Of a stretch of 64,000 nt of DNA, positions 51,007 to 58,895 are shown one piece after another (positions within the stretch are counted from its first letter, which is position 1; every line of letters begins with the position of its first letter). The translations under genes and the position numbers were made by a program. This stretch comes from Rhodospirillales bacterium (GTDB lineage: Bacteria > Pseudomonadota > Alphaproteobacteria > UBA8366 > JADFVY01). The notes below the pieces were generated by a model. The model saw only the letters and a list, made by a program, of their open reading frames with translations, made no database searches and was not told where the DNA came from. The stretch spans positions 3,306,465-3,370,464 of the forward strand of contig CP070634.1 of assembly GCA_020356105.1 (NCBI GenBank). The letters are read 5' to 3'.

Positions 51007-51830
51007 GCGGTGACCGGCTCTCGTCGCAGCGCCCGCCACACGAGGTAGGCGCCGCCCAGCAGCATCGGAAGCGTCAGCCATTGGCCCCAGGTCGTGCCGA
51101 AGCTGAGCAATCCAATGTGACTGTCGGGCTCGCGCAGGGTTTCGACGAAACCGCGCCCAAGCGCATATCCGGCAAGGAAGACGCCGGTGGTCAGCCCGGG
51201 GCGGCGCAACGCCTTCGGCGGGCCGAGCACGAGGATCGCGAGAACGAGGAACAGCACGACGCCCTCGAGCGCGGCCTCGTAAAGCTGGCTTGGATGGCGC
51301 GGCAGATTGTCCGGGGCGTGGGGGAAGATCATGGCCCAAGGGACGGTGGCGGGTCGGCCCCACAATTCACCATTGATGAAATTGGCGACCCGTCCCAGGA
51401 ACAGGCCGATCGGCGCGGCCGCGCAGACGATATCCGTCAGGCCGAGGAACGGGATGCGGTGGCGACGGGCGAATACCAGCATTGCGATCACGACGCCGAC
51501 CAGGCCGCCATGAAAAGACATGCCGCCCTTCCAGACCTTCAGGATCTCCAGCGGGTTGGCGAGATAGAAGCTGGGCTTGTAGAACAGAACGATGCCCAGA
51601 CGCGCGCCGACGATCACGCCCAGGGTCGCCCATAGCAGGAAGTCGTCGATTTGGCGCGGCGTGACGAGATTGGGTGGCTTGGCGGCCAGCCGCATGCAGT
51701 ACTGCCAGGCGAGCAGCAGCCCGACGATGTAGGACATCGCGTACCAGCGGATCGGCAGGACCAGGTCGGTGAAGGGCAGCGGTATGTTGAACATCACCGG
51801 GTCGAAATCGACCACCATATAGGCTTCCAT
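51003..51830 (-). CDS. lgt: Prolipoprotein diacylglyceryl transferase
   Basis: A 275-residue inner-membrane enzyme with seven helices that transfers a diacylglyceryl group from phosphatidylglycerol to the lipobox Cys of prolipoproteins. Conserved parts are GGMSFHGGLVG, the Lgt signature GRVANFINGELWGR, and RHPSQLYEA. Its substrates include the lipoproteins predicted in this window. AAGGA precedes the ATG at 51830; a second ATG at 51818 is in frame. It is the first gene of its operon and is divergent from ubiK. Confidence 0.95.
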   Translation of the reverse strand: MEAYMVVDFDPVMFNIPLPFTDLVLPIRWYAMSYIVGLLLAWQYCMRLAAKPPNLVTPRQIDDFLLWATLGVIVGARLGIVLFYKPSFYLANPLEILKVWKGGMSFHGGLVGVVIAMLVFARRHRIPFLGLTDIVCAAAPIGLFLGRVANFINGELWGRPATVPWAMIFPHAPDNLPRHPSQLYEAALEGVVLFLVLAILVLGPPKALRRPGLTTGVFLAGYALGRGFVETLREPDSHIGLLSFGTTWGQWLTLPMLLGGAYLVWRALRREPVTA

Positions 51831-51988
51831 ACGCTGCGAGTCCTTGCATGATCGGATCCCGGCGTGCCGCGCGCGTCGGCGCGGGGCGCGAGGTGTCCCT
51901 GTTATAGGTATCGGATGCGCAGACCGCAAGGGACGCTATAGGTTGCGCCGGTCGGGCGCGGAGCGTATAGCTGGCGCAGGATCTGGCG

Positions 51989-52002
51989 AACTCCCGGGAG
52001 TT
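51989..52002 (+). promoter_or_regulatory. Perfect palindrome over the ubiK ribosome site
   Basis: AACTCCCGGGAGTT is a 14-base perfect palindrome that contains the GGGAG ribosome site of ubiK and ends 6 bases before its ATG. It could bind a protein dimer or shape translation; its function is unproven. Confidence 0.35.
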
Positions 52003-52008
52003 TGAATC

Positions 52009-52347
52009 ATGCAGGTGGACAATCGACTGCTCGACGATCTGGCCCGTCTGGCCGGCGGCGCCGCCGGTGCCCTGTCGGGCGTGCGTGGCGAGGTCGAGGC
52101 CCGGTTGAAGGAGCAATTCGAGCGCATTCTCGCGGAAATGGACGTCGTATCACGCGAAGAGTTCGAAGCCGTCAAGGCCATCGCGGCCAAGGCGCGCACG
52201 GAGCAGGAGCGTCTCGAGAGACGGGTCGCCGCCCTGGAGGCGGCGCTTGCCGGCCGCCCGGCGGCGCCGAAGTCGACGCGGAGTCGGTCCTCCAAGGCAA
52301 AGTCGCCGGAGTCCGGCGGGTCCGCGGCCCGCAAATCGGCGGACTGA
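52009..52347 (+). CDS. ubiK: Ubiquinone biosynthesis accessory factor UbiK (BMFP)
   Basis: A 112-residue protein with the YqiC/BMFP pattern: an N-terminal amphipathic helix (VDNRLLDDLARLAGGAAGAL), a coiled-coil at about 55-85 (EEFEAVKAIAAKAR and LERRVAALEAAL), and a disordered basic tail. UbiK helps the late steps of ubiquinone synthesis, and related BMFP proteins promote membrane fusion in vitro. It is divergent from lgt. Confidence 0.88.
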   Translation: MQVDNRLLDDLARLAGGAAGALSGVRGEVEARLKEQFERILAEMDVVSREEFEAVKAIAAKARTEQERLERRVAALEAALAGRPAAPKSTRSRSSKAKSPESGGSAARKSAD

Positions 52348-52496
52348 TTATCCACAAGAAATATCCGCAGCTCGGCTTTCCGGGCTTGCGCTGCTGATTC
52401 CCCCTGTGGCAGTCTAGGTTTTGTGGTGTTCGCGTCGCTGAACGCTAGATATTGAGCGCTCGGGACCGCGATCCCCCAATGCTGAAGGGGGTGCCG

Positions 52497-53000
52497 ATGG
52501 GGATGACGCTCGAGCGAGCCGGTAGCCGGACGGTCAATCCGCTCGATCTGCTGGAAGAACTGGCCAGTACGCAGGGCTGGCCGCATATCCGCGCTGCGGA
52601 TGATGAGTTCGTGACCGAACCATCCCGGCGGTGGTGCGCCTACAAGCTGCATTTCATCTGGCAGGAGGATTTGAATGCGCTGCACCTTCACTGCGGCATT
52701 GATATCCGTGTGCCCGAGGAAAAACGGCGGGCGATCAACGACCTCCTGGCCTCGATCAACCAACGGCTGTGGCTTGGCCATTTCGAGGTGGCCGCGGACG
52801 ACCCGATGCCGACATTCCGCCATACGCTCCTGACGCGCGGGCAATTCGCTCCCGGCGTCGAGCAGCTCGAGGATTTGGTCGAGGTCGCTCTCGACGAATG
52901 CGACAGATACTACCCGGCATTCCAATTCGTCCTGTGGGCGGGTCATCCACCCGATCAGGCGATTTCGGCGGCGCTGATCGAGACGGTCGGCGAGGCGTGA
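52497..53000 (+). CDS. YbjN domain-containing protein
   Basis: A 167-residue soluble protein of the YbjN family in its alphaproteobacterial form. Typical strings are NPLDLLEELASTQGWPHIR near the start, LHLHCGIDIRVPEEKR in the centre, and GRFRHTL-like features (TFRHTLLTRG). YbjN resembles type III secretion chaperones in fold, and its function is not settled. The start at 52497 is fixed by GAAGGGGGT 5 bases upstream; earlier in-frame starts exist. It precedes proC by 7 bases. Confidence 0.85.
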   Translation: MGMTLERAGSRTVNPLDLLEELASTQGWPHIRAADDEFVTEPSRRWCAYKLHFIWQEDLNALHLHCGIDIRVPEEKRRAINDLLASINQRLWLGHFEVAADDPMPTFRHTLLTRGQFAPGVEQLEDLVEVALDECDRYYPAFQFVLWAGHPPDQAISAALIETVGEA

Positions 53001-53007
53001 CTCTCCC

Positions 53008-53838
53008 GTGGCGCGCGATGTTGAACGTCTGACCCGCCCGCTGCTCCTCCTGGGTTGCGGGAAGATGGGCGGCGCCATGCTGTCCGGCTGGCTCGAAAGC
53101 GGTATCGTCGATGCCGGGGTCGCCGTGGTCGATCCGCTCGGAGCCCCGGATTTCGCCGGCAAAGCCAAGGTGACGGTCCACACCGCGCTCGATGATGTGC
53201 CTGACGGGCTCGCGCCTGAGGTCGTGGTGTTCGCCGTCAAGCCGCAGCAAATGGCCGAAGCGGCGCCGGGCACCCGACGCTTCGCCGCCGCCGATACGGT
53301 GTTTCTGTCGATAGCGGCGGGCACGCCGATCCGCTATTTCGCGAAGCTACTGGGCCGCGACGCGGCCATCGTCCGCGCAATGCCCAATACCCCCGCGGCG
53401 ATCGGCCAAGGCATCACCGTCGCCTGCCCGAACGCGACCGTGTCGGACGCGCAGCTTGCCCTGTGCCGGGCGCTGCTTGGCGCTGTTGGCGAGGTTCTGA
53501 CGATCGACGACGAGTCGCTGATCGATCCGGTGACCGCAGTGTCCGGCAGCGGGCCGGCCTATGTCTTTCTGCTGATCGAGTGCCTGGCCGAGGCCGGCGC
53601 GCAGGCGGGTCTGCCGCCGCCGCTCGCGGCACGGCTCGCCCTGGTCACTATCGCTGGGGCGGGGCAGCTGGCGCTGCGAGGCGATGATTCGCCGGAACAG
53701 CTTCGCAGGAACGTGACCAGCCCGGGCGGAACCACGGCAGCTGCGCTGGAGGTGTTGATGGCCGAGAGCGGGCTGCAATCGCTGATGACCCGCGCCGTCG
53801 CCGCGGCCACGCGGCGCGGACGGGAGCTGGCGGGATAG
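53008..53838 (+). CDS. proC: Pyrroline-5-carboxylate reductase
   Basis: A 276-residue NAD(P)H-dependent enzyme for the last step of proline synthesis. The Rossmann loop is LLGCGKMGGAML, the central string is AMPNTPAAIGQGITV, and the C-terminal signature is NVTSPGGTTAAALEVL. The GTG start lies 7 bases after the YbjN gene stop; that order is often seen in alphaproteobacteria. The next gene, ybaK-like, starts 2 bases after its stop, so all three form an operon. Confidence 0.95.
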   Translation: MARDVERLTRPLLLLGCGKMGGAMLSGWLESGIVDAGVAVVDPLGAPDFAGKAKVTVHTALDDVPDGLAPEVVVFAVKPQQMAEAAPGTRRFAAADTVFLSIAAGTPIRYFAKLLGRDAAIVRAMPNTPAAIGQGITVACPNATVSDAQLALCRALLGAVGEVLTIDDESLIDPVTAVSGSGPAYVFLLIECLAEAGAQAGLPPPLAARLALVTIAGAGQLALRGDDSPEQLRRNVTSPGGTTAAALEVLMAESGLQSLMTRAVAAATRRGRELAG

Positions 53839-53840
53839 GC

Positions 53841-54329
53841 GTGGCCACGGGGTCGGCCGGCGTTGCAAGGGTCCGCTCGGCCCTCGCCGCGCGCGGGGTG
53901 TCGTTCGAGATTCGCGAACTCGCGCAATCGACCCGAACGGTCGCCGATGCGGCGAGGGCGGTTGGATGCGATCCCGCCCAGATCGCCAAATCGATCATCT
54001 TCCGCGGGGCCGCAAGCGGTCGGCCGGTTCTGGTCGTGGCCAGCGGGACCAACCGGGTCGATGAGACTGCGGTCGGGGCATGGCTCGGCGAGCGGCTCGC
54101 GAAGGCCGACGCGGACTTCGTGCGTCGCGAGTGCGGGTTTGTCATCGGCGGCGTGCCGCCCCTCGGTCACGTGCGGCCGCTCGTGACCTTCATCGATGCG
54201 GATCTGCTGGCGTTCGACGACGTCTGGGCGGCGGCGGGCGCGCCCAATGCCGTGTTCCGGATCGCCCCGGCCGACCTGGTCGCCTGCTCGGACGGAACGG
54301 TTGCCGAGATCGCCTTGCGGGGCATTTGA
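53841..54329 (+). CDS. YbaK/EbsC family aminoacyl-tRNA deacylase
   Basis: A 162-residue trans-editing domain protein. The family core includes a conserved Lys in AQIAKSIIF and the loop GGVPPLGH. Members clear mischarged tRNAs, for example Cys- or Ala-tRNA-Pro; the specificity here is unknown, though the neighbouring proC makes a link to proline tRNA attractive. The GTG start at 53841 is used. Length matches that of single-domain members. Confidence 0.88.
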   Translation: MATGSAGVARVRSALAARGVSFEIRELAQSTRTVADAARAVGCDPAQIAKSIIFRGAASGRPVLVVASGTNRVDETAVGAWLGERLAKADADFVRRECGFVIGGVPPLGHVRPLVTFIDADLLAFDDVWAAAGAPNAVFRIAPADLVACSDGTVAEIALRGI

Positions 54330-54400
54330 TTCGCCCCATCTATAAGGGGGACGGTATGATCAGGCCGGTCATACCCGAGATCGCATCAGGGAGTTCGAGC

Positions 54401-55042
54401 ATGGCAAAGAAACCATCGGCCCCGAAGTCGGGGGCAGGCAAGGGCGGCGCCAAGGATATCGAGACCAGGCTGGTCGACGCCATGCTGTCGCTTGTCGAGA
54501 CCGAGGGCTGGCGCGGCACGACGGTAGCGGGGATCGCCCACGCCGCAGGGGTGCCGTTGTCAGACCTGCATCCGAAATATGGCTCGCGACTGGCGATCGT
54601 CGCGGCGTACATGCGCCGTATCGACAGGGCGGTCGTCACGGCGGATTTCGGGTTCGGACCCGAAGACTCAGCGCGTGACCGGCTGTTTGAGGTCATGATG
54701 CGGCGATTCGATGCGCTTCGCCTGCATCGCGAGGCGCTGCGGCGCATCCGCGCGGGCATCATGGCGGACCCGCCCGCCGCGCTCGCGCTGCTGCCGGTCA
54801 TCGGCTGCTCCATGGCGTGGACGCTCGAGGCGGCGGAGATCCCTTCGGACGGCGCCTCCGGGGGCCTGAAGGCTGCGGGTCTGACCGCGGTGTGGGGCAA
54901 GACCCTTCAAGTCTGGCTCGAGGACGAGACACCGGATCTCGCGCGGACGATGGCCGCACTCGACCGCAATCTGGGCCGCGCCAGCCGGGTTGCCGAGGTG
55001 CTGTTCGGACGGCGCGGCCGGCCCACGGCGGAGGCCGCCTGA
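54401..55042 (+). CDS. TetR-type regulator with COQ9-like features
   Basis: A 213-residue protein: a Lys/Ala/Gly-rich N-terminus, a TetR-like HTH (about 20-70, with GWRGTTVAGIAHAAGVPLSD), and a helical C-domain containing RDRLFEVMMRRFDALRLHRE. This arrangement is shared by alphaproteobacterial TetR regulators found next to phasin genes and by the TetR-fold ubiquinone factor COQ9. Whether it binds DNA or a lipid cannot be told from sequence. AGGGAG precedes the ATG at 54401; ATG at 54356 is an alternative. It lies directly upstream of the phasin promoter. Confidence 0.75.
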   Translation: MAKKPSAPKSGAGKGGAKDIETRLVDAMLSLVETEGWRGTTVAGIAHAAGVPLSDLHPKYGSRLAIVAAYMRRIDRAVVTADFGFGPEDSARDRLFEVMMRRFDALRLHREALRRIRAGIMADPPAALALLPVIGCSMAWTLEAAEIPSDGASGGLKAAGLTAVWGKTLQVWLEDETPDLARTMAALDRNLGRASRVAEVLFGRRGRPTAEAA

Positions 55043-55068
55043 CGCGCTGTATGTGCACCGCACAAATT

Positions 55069-55083
55069 TGCTGCAACGCAACA
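55069..55083 (+). promoter_or_regulatory. Operator copy 1 upstream of the phasin promoter
   Basis: TGCTGCAACGCAACA matches copy 2 in 14 of 15 bases. It lies just before the -35 box. TGC/GCA-rich sites of this kind are reported for PhaR-type regulators of polyhydroxyalkanoate granule genes; assignment here is inference. Confidence 0.6.
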
Positions 55084-55091
55084 TTTTTTTC

Positions 55092-55119
55092 TTGACGCCT
55101 TGAATTCGGTCCCTATAAT
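55092..55119 (+). promoter_or_regulatory. Sigma-70 promoter of the phasin gene
   Basis: TTGACG (55092-55097) and a perfect TATAAT (55114-55119) are spaced by 16 bases. The expected transcription start lies near 55126, inside or next to operator copy 2. This is the strongest promoter match in the window. Confidence 0.8.
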
Positions 55120-55126
55120 TCCGAAA

Positions 55127-55141
55127 TGCTGCAGCGCAACA
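55127..55141 (+). promoter_or_regulatory. Operator copy 2 at the phasin transcription start
   Basis: TGCTGCAGCGCAACA differs from copy 1 by one base and starts 58 bases after it. Bound protein would block the start of transcription. A third, degenerate version in the other orientation is suggested at 55148-55163 (GCGTTGTGCATCGCAA). Confidence 0.6.
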
Positions 55142-55184
55142 TGATGCGTTGTGCATCGCAACCAGGAATTCAGGAGACACGAAA

Positions 55185-55613
55185 ATGGCGACCGCCAACC
55201 CCTACGGTGCTTTCGACTTCACCAAGATGATGGCCGACTTCAAGATCCCGGCCGTCGACGTCGACAAGATCATGGCCGCGCAGAAGAAGAACCTCGAGAC
55301 GCTGACGTCGGCCAACAAGCTGGCCGCCGAAGCGGTGCAGTCGATGTTCGAGCGCCAGGCCGTCATCGTGCGCGAGAACGTCGAGGAGCTGACCGCCGCC
55401 GTCCAGGAGTTGCTCGCCGCCGGCGAGCCGAAGGACAAGGTGGCGCGGCAGGCCGAGCTGACCCGCGAGACGATCGAGCGTGCCGTGGCGAACCTCAAGG
55501 AGCTCAATGAATCCGTTGCCAAGACCAACGGCGCGGTGTTCGAGATCCTGAACAAGCGTTTCGTCGAGGGCCTTGACGAGGTCAAGGGCCTGGTGAAGAA
55601 CGGCAAGAAGTAA
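55185..55613 (+). CDS. Phasin family protein
   Basis: A 142-residue amphipathic, helical protein of the phasin type: FDFTKMMADFKIP at the start, then KKNLETLTSANKLAAEAVQSM and KELNESVAKTNGAVFEIL. Phasins coat polyhydroxyalkanoate granules and are made in large amounts when polymer is stored; this implies that the organism makes PHA, although no synthase is in the window. AGGAGA precedes the ATG. Codon use is strongly biased to C-ending codons, fitting high expression, and the gene has its own strong promoter and terminator. Confidence 0.9.
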   Translation: MATANPYGAFDFTKMMADFKIPAVDVDKIMAAQKKNLETLTSANKLAAEAVQSMFERQAVIVRENVEELTAAVQELLAAGEPKDKVARQAELTRETIERAVANLKELNESVAKTNGAVFEILNKRFVEGLDEVKGLVKNGKK

Positions 55614-55663
55614 TTCGCCGATAGATCCGCTTCGGCCGCACTCCTCCCGCGTCCGAAGAATCC

Positions 55664-55690
55664 GGCCGCTCCCGCCCTGCGGGAGCGGCC
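55664..55690 (+). terminator. Strong hairpin terminator after the phasin gene
   Basis: GGCCGCTCCCGC (55664-55675) pairs without mismatch with GCGGGAGCGGCC (55679-55690) around a 3-base loop. It lies 50 bases after the phasin stop and is followed by AACTATTT, a weak T-containing stretch. Confidence 0.7.
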
Positions 55691-55766
55691 AACTATTTGG
55701 GCGCTTTGCGGCCGCGCAGACGGATGCTAGCGTTGTTGGTGCGAGACCGCGCCCGGAGACGATGGC

Positions 55767-56102
55767 ATGACGATAACGTTCGACGACTTCTTGCGGGTCG
55801 ACATCCGCGTCGGGACGATTTCCCGCGCGGAGCCGTTTCCCGAAGCGCGCAAACCCGCTTATCGGCTGTGGATCGATTTCGGGCCGGAGATCGGCGAGAA
55901 GAAGACATCGGCGCAGCTCACACGCCACTATGCGATCGACGCCCTGCCCGGCCGTCAGGTGATTGCCGTCGTCAATTTCCCAGCCAAGCAGATCGGTCCG
56001 TTCCGCTCGGAGGTTCTGGTGCTCGGCGTGCCCGATGCGGACGGCGAGGTCGTGCTTCTCGGGCCGAGTCACGACGTGCCCGACGGTGGCCGCATGTACT
56101 GA
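55767..56102 (+). CDS. CsaA-like tRNA-binding domain protein
   Basis: A 111-residue single EMAP-type OB-fold. The start FLRVDIRVGTISRAEPFPEARKP is shortened here to its core DIRVGTI and EARKPAY; the centre has IGEKKTSAQL; and VVNFPAKQIGPFRSEVLVLG closes the fold. CsaA binds tRNA and has been linked to protein export as a chaperone in Bacillus. It stands alone between the phasin unit and the histidine kinase gene. Confidence 0.9.
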   Translation: MTITFDDFLRVDIRVGTISRAEPFPEARKPAYRLWIDFGPEIGEKKTSAQLTRHYAIDALPGRQVIAVVNFPAKQIGPFRSEVLVLGVPDADGEVVLLGPSHDVPDGGRMY

Positions 56103-56158
56103 GCGGCCGTGGGCGCCCGTCCCCGGATCGCGCCGACGCCCTGCGCCGGCCGCCAATG

Positions 56159-57481
56159 TCAGAGCGGCAGCCTGATCCGTGCCCGCAGGCCGCCATGCGG
56201 CGAGTCCTCGAGCGTGATGTCGCCGCCGTGGCTGCGCACGAGGTCACGAGCGATGGCCAGGCCCAGCCCGGTGCCGCCGGTGTCGGGGTTGCGCGACTCG
56301 TCGAGCCGGTAGAACGGTCGAAACACGTCCTCCCTGTGAGCTTCCGGGATGCCGGGCCCGTCATCGTCGACGGTAATGTCGATCGCTTCGCCACGGCGGC
56401 CCGCCCTGACCCAGATGTTCTGCCCGTACTTGCGGGCATTGACCAGCAGGTTGTCGAGCGCCCGGCGAATGGCATCGGGCCGCAACCAGGCTTCCAGCGT
56501 GCCTTCGATGTGGCAGTCGATGTTAACCTTGTTGCGCCGCCAGCCGGCAACCACATCCCGAACGAGGGTCGCGAGATCCACACGCTGTCCGGCCTCGTTG
56601 TCCTCGCCACGGGCGAATGTGAGGTATCCCTCGATCATTCGCTCCATCTCCGCCACGTCGTCCGTCAGCTCCGAGACTGCCTCGCTCTCGGGCAGCATTG
56701 CGAGCTGCAGCTTGATTCGCGTGATGGGTGTGCGCAGATCGTGGCTGACCCCGGACAGCATATCCGTGCGCTGGCGAATCTGTCGCCGCAACCGCTCGCG
56801 CATCACGTTGAAGGCTGCTGCTGCCTGACGAACTTCCTGGGCGCCTTCCGGCTTGAAGTTCATATCGAGATCGCGGCCCTTTCCGAATTGATCCGCCGCG
56901 TGCGCGAGCCGGGATATCGGTCGGACTTGGTTGCGCATGAAGATCGACGCCACCGCGAACAGCACGAGCGAGGTTCCGACCATCCACATGATGAAGATAT
57001 AGGTCGTGGTGCTGAACAGGCGCTTGCCGGGCACCACCACGGTCATAACCAGATCCTGCAACTGGATGTCGACGATGACGCGTTGTTGGTACGCCGACGA
57101 ATCGATCTGGATGGGCCGTTCGATCCGGCCTTTCAGCGCCTGCGACAGGAAGAAGTCGATTTGTGCATTGTTGTCCGACATGTCTGCCGGCACGATGACC
57201 CCCTCGCGGATCGATATCGCGAGCCCGAAATTGCGTCGCGCCATATCGAAAACTGCGGCGCGCGAATCTTCGCTGGGGCTCTGCCGCAGCAGCTCGATGA
57301 CCTGCGCAATATCCCCGGCAATCGAGTTCGACAGGCGGCGGGTGATCGTATCCCAATGTCGATCGTAGAAGATCCAGGTCGATACCACCTGCAGGAGGAT
57401 CAGGGGTGTGACGATGATCAGCAGGGAGCGGCCGAACAGAGAGCGCGGCAGGATGTTGTTCTTGAGCAAGCTGACAAGCAT
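56159..57481 (-). CDS. Membrane sensor histidine kinase (EnvZ-like)
   Basis: A 440-residue kinase. Helix 1 (about 18-38) and helix 2 (about 163-187) enclose a periplasmic sensor domain of about 125 residues. A HAMP domain follows (188-240), then the phospho-acceptor box GVSHDLRTPITRIKLQL, the N-box LDNLLVNARKYG, the G1 box DDGPGIP and the G2 box GGTGLGLAIA. The arrangement and gene order correspond to EnvZ/OmpR-type systems. It starts 9 bases after the response regulator stop. The signal is unknown; osmotic or envelope cues are likely. Confidence 0.93.
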   Translation of the reverse strand: MLVSLLKNNILPRSLFGRSLLIIVTPLILLQVVSTWIFYDRHWDTITRRLSNSIAGDIAQVIELLRQSPSEDSRAAVFDMARRNFGLAISIREGVIVPADMSDNNAQIDFFLSQALKGRIERPIQIDSSAYQQRVIVDIQLQDLVMTVVVPGKRLFSTTTYIFIMWMVGTSLVLFAVASIFMRNQVRPISRLAHAADQFGKGRDLDMNFKPEGAQEVRQAAAAFNVMRERLRRQIRQRTDMLSGVSHDLRTPITRIKLQLAMLPESEAVSELTDDVAEMERMIEGYLTFARGEDNEAGQRVDLATLVRDVVAGWRRNKVNIDCHIEGTLEAWLRPDAIRRALDNLLVNARKYGQNIWVRAGRRGEAIDITVDDDGPGIPEAHREDVFRPFYRLDESRNPDTGGTGLGLAIARDLVRSHGGDITLEDSPHGGLRARIRLPL

Positions 57482-57490
57482 ATCTGGCAG

Positions 57491-58183
57491 TCAATCCGGC
57501 CGCAGCACATAGCCCTGGCCGCGGATGGTCTGCAGGTACCGCGGATTCTTTGGCTCCGGTTCGATCTTGCGCCGCAGCCGTGCCACCTGAACGTCGACCG
57601 CGCGGTCGCCGCCGATCCCGCAGCGCTCGCCGAGCCACTCCCGGCTCAACACCTTGCCGGGCGTCTCGGACAAAACGCCGAGCAGGCTGGTCTCGGCAGT
57701 CGTCAAGCGGACGATGTCGCCGTCCAGGTCCATGAGGCTCGCGCGATTTCGGTCGAACACCAGCGAACCGAGGCGGATCTCGCGCGTGGACTCGACCTGC
57801 GGCGCTTCGGACAGGGTGCGCTTGAGGATGGTGCGGATGCGCAGCAGCAATTCGCGCGGCTCGAACGGTTTCGGCAAATAGTCGTCGGCGCCGGCCTCGA
57901 GACCACCGATGCGGTCGGAGGGTTCTCCCATCGCCGTGAGCATCAGGATCGGTACGTTGTTGTGAGCCTGGCGCAGCGAACGTGCCAACTCCAGGCCGCT
58001 CTCGCCGGGCATCATGACATCGAGGACGATCAGGTCGAACGTGATGCCGCGCTGCAGGCGGCGCGCCTCGGCTGCGCCTTCGGCCGAGGTGACCATGAAG
58101 CCGTTGTCGCTCAGGTACCGGTGCAATAGGTCGCGCAGGCGCCTGTCGTCGTCGACGACAAGGATGTGGCGGATGTCATCCAT
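57491..58183 (-). CDS. OmpR-family response regulator
   Basis: A 230-residue regulator. Its receiver domain (about 5-118) has the acidic pair VVDDDRR, the phosphorylated Asp in IVLDVMMPGESG, and the Lys in YLPKPFEPREL. The C-terminal winged-helix (about 135-228) has the string LTTAETSLLGVL and RLRRKIEPEPKNPRYLQTIRG shortened at its end. It is the cognate partner of the kinase downstream and lies 33 bases after the MarR gene; the three genes probably share a transcript. Confidence 0.94.
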   Translation of the reverse strand: MDDIRHILVVDDDRRLRDLLHRYLSDNGFMVTSAEGAAEARRLQRGITFDLIVLDVMMPGESGLELARSLRQAHNNVPILMLTAMGEPSDRIGGLEAGADDYLPKPFEPRELLLRIRTILKRTLSEAPQVESTREIRLGSLVFDRNRASLMDLDGDIVRLTTAETSLLGVLSETPGKVLSREWLGERCGIGGDRAVDVQVARLRRKIEPEPKNPRYLQTIRGQGYVLRPD

Positions 58184-58216
58184 GCCCCCGATTATACGGC
58201 CGGACCACGACCGCGC

Positions 58217-58741
58217 CTAGCGGCGGGGCGGACCCGGCCGTTCGAACCGGGCCCGATCCGGCGCGCCGGCGATGATCCCCAGCAGAACCTTGCGGAAGCC
58301 CTCCACCGCCTCCGCGCCGGCCTCGCGATACGCCTTGGCGATGCGGGCGCGCTGATCGGCCGAGACTCGTTCCTCGAGCGTATGGCCCGCGGCTGTCAGC
58401 GCCAGCAGCCGCTGCCTGCGATCGCGCGTGCCCTGGCGCTGCTCGACATAGCCTTTTTCGATCAGCTGGCCCAGCACGCGGTTCAAGCTCTGTTTGGTGA
58501 TGCGCAGGATGCCCAGCAGCTCGCTGACGGTGATCCCCGGGTGGCGGCCGATGAAATGGAGCGCCCGATGATGTGCCCGTCCAAAGCCATGCTGGGCCAG
58601 GATCGCGTCCGGTTCGGCGGTAAAGTCGCGATAGGCGAAGAACAGCAGTTCCATCGCCTGACGAAGTTCCTGGTCGCGCAGAAACAGCGGATTGATCCCG
58701 TGTTTCGAGGCGCCGTGAGGCGGCAATTTTACGTCAGCCAT
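58217..58741 (-). CDS. MarR family transcriptional regulator
   Basis: A 174-residue winged-helix regulator. The HTH is in GITVSELLGILRITKQSLNR, and the wing is in GYVEQRQGTRDRRQRLLALT. MarR proteins are dimers that release DNA when they bind aromatic or oxidised ligands. It is divergent from ilvE, with 154 bases between the starts, and is followed by the response regulator gene. Its control of either neighbour is a reasonable guess. Confidence 0.9.
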   Translation of the reverse strand: MADVKLPPHGASKHGINPLFLRDQELRQAMELLFFAYRDFTAEPDAILAQHGFGRAHHRALHFIGRHPGITVSELLGILRITKQSLNRVLGQLIEKGYVEQRQGTRDRRQRLLALTAAGHTLEERVSADQRARIAKAYREAGAEAVEGFRKVLLGIIAGAPDRARFERPGPPRR

Positions 58742-58895
58742 GTTGACTTATATGCAACGAAATGGTATGTGGACGCAAGGCCAAACGACACAAACGAACA
58801 AAAAACACGGACTGCATGTTCGATCCGTTCGTCGAAGTCGTCGATCGAGGCCGCGTGCGACACGCAAAAACTTGGAGCTGCGGGGGTGTAATTCA

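Noticed and set aside
51007-51363. An N-terminal extension of the MidA-like methyltransferase inside lgt
   Set aside because: It would overlap lgt by more than 350 bases, while a TTG at 51006 overlapping the lgt stop gives a family-like start.
55697-58129. An open frame of about 810 codons on the + strand opposite the histidine kinase and response regulator genes
   Set aside because: It is antisense to two genes with full sets of conserved motifs, its translation is rich in Arg, His and Gln with no domain, and such mirror frames are common in GC-rich DNA.
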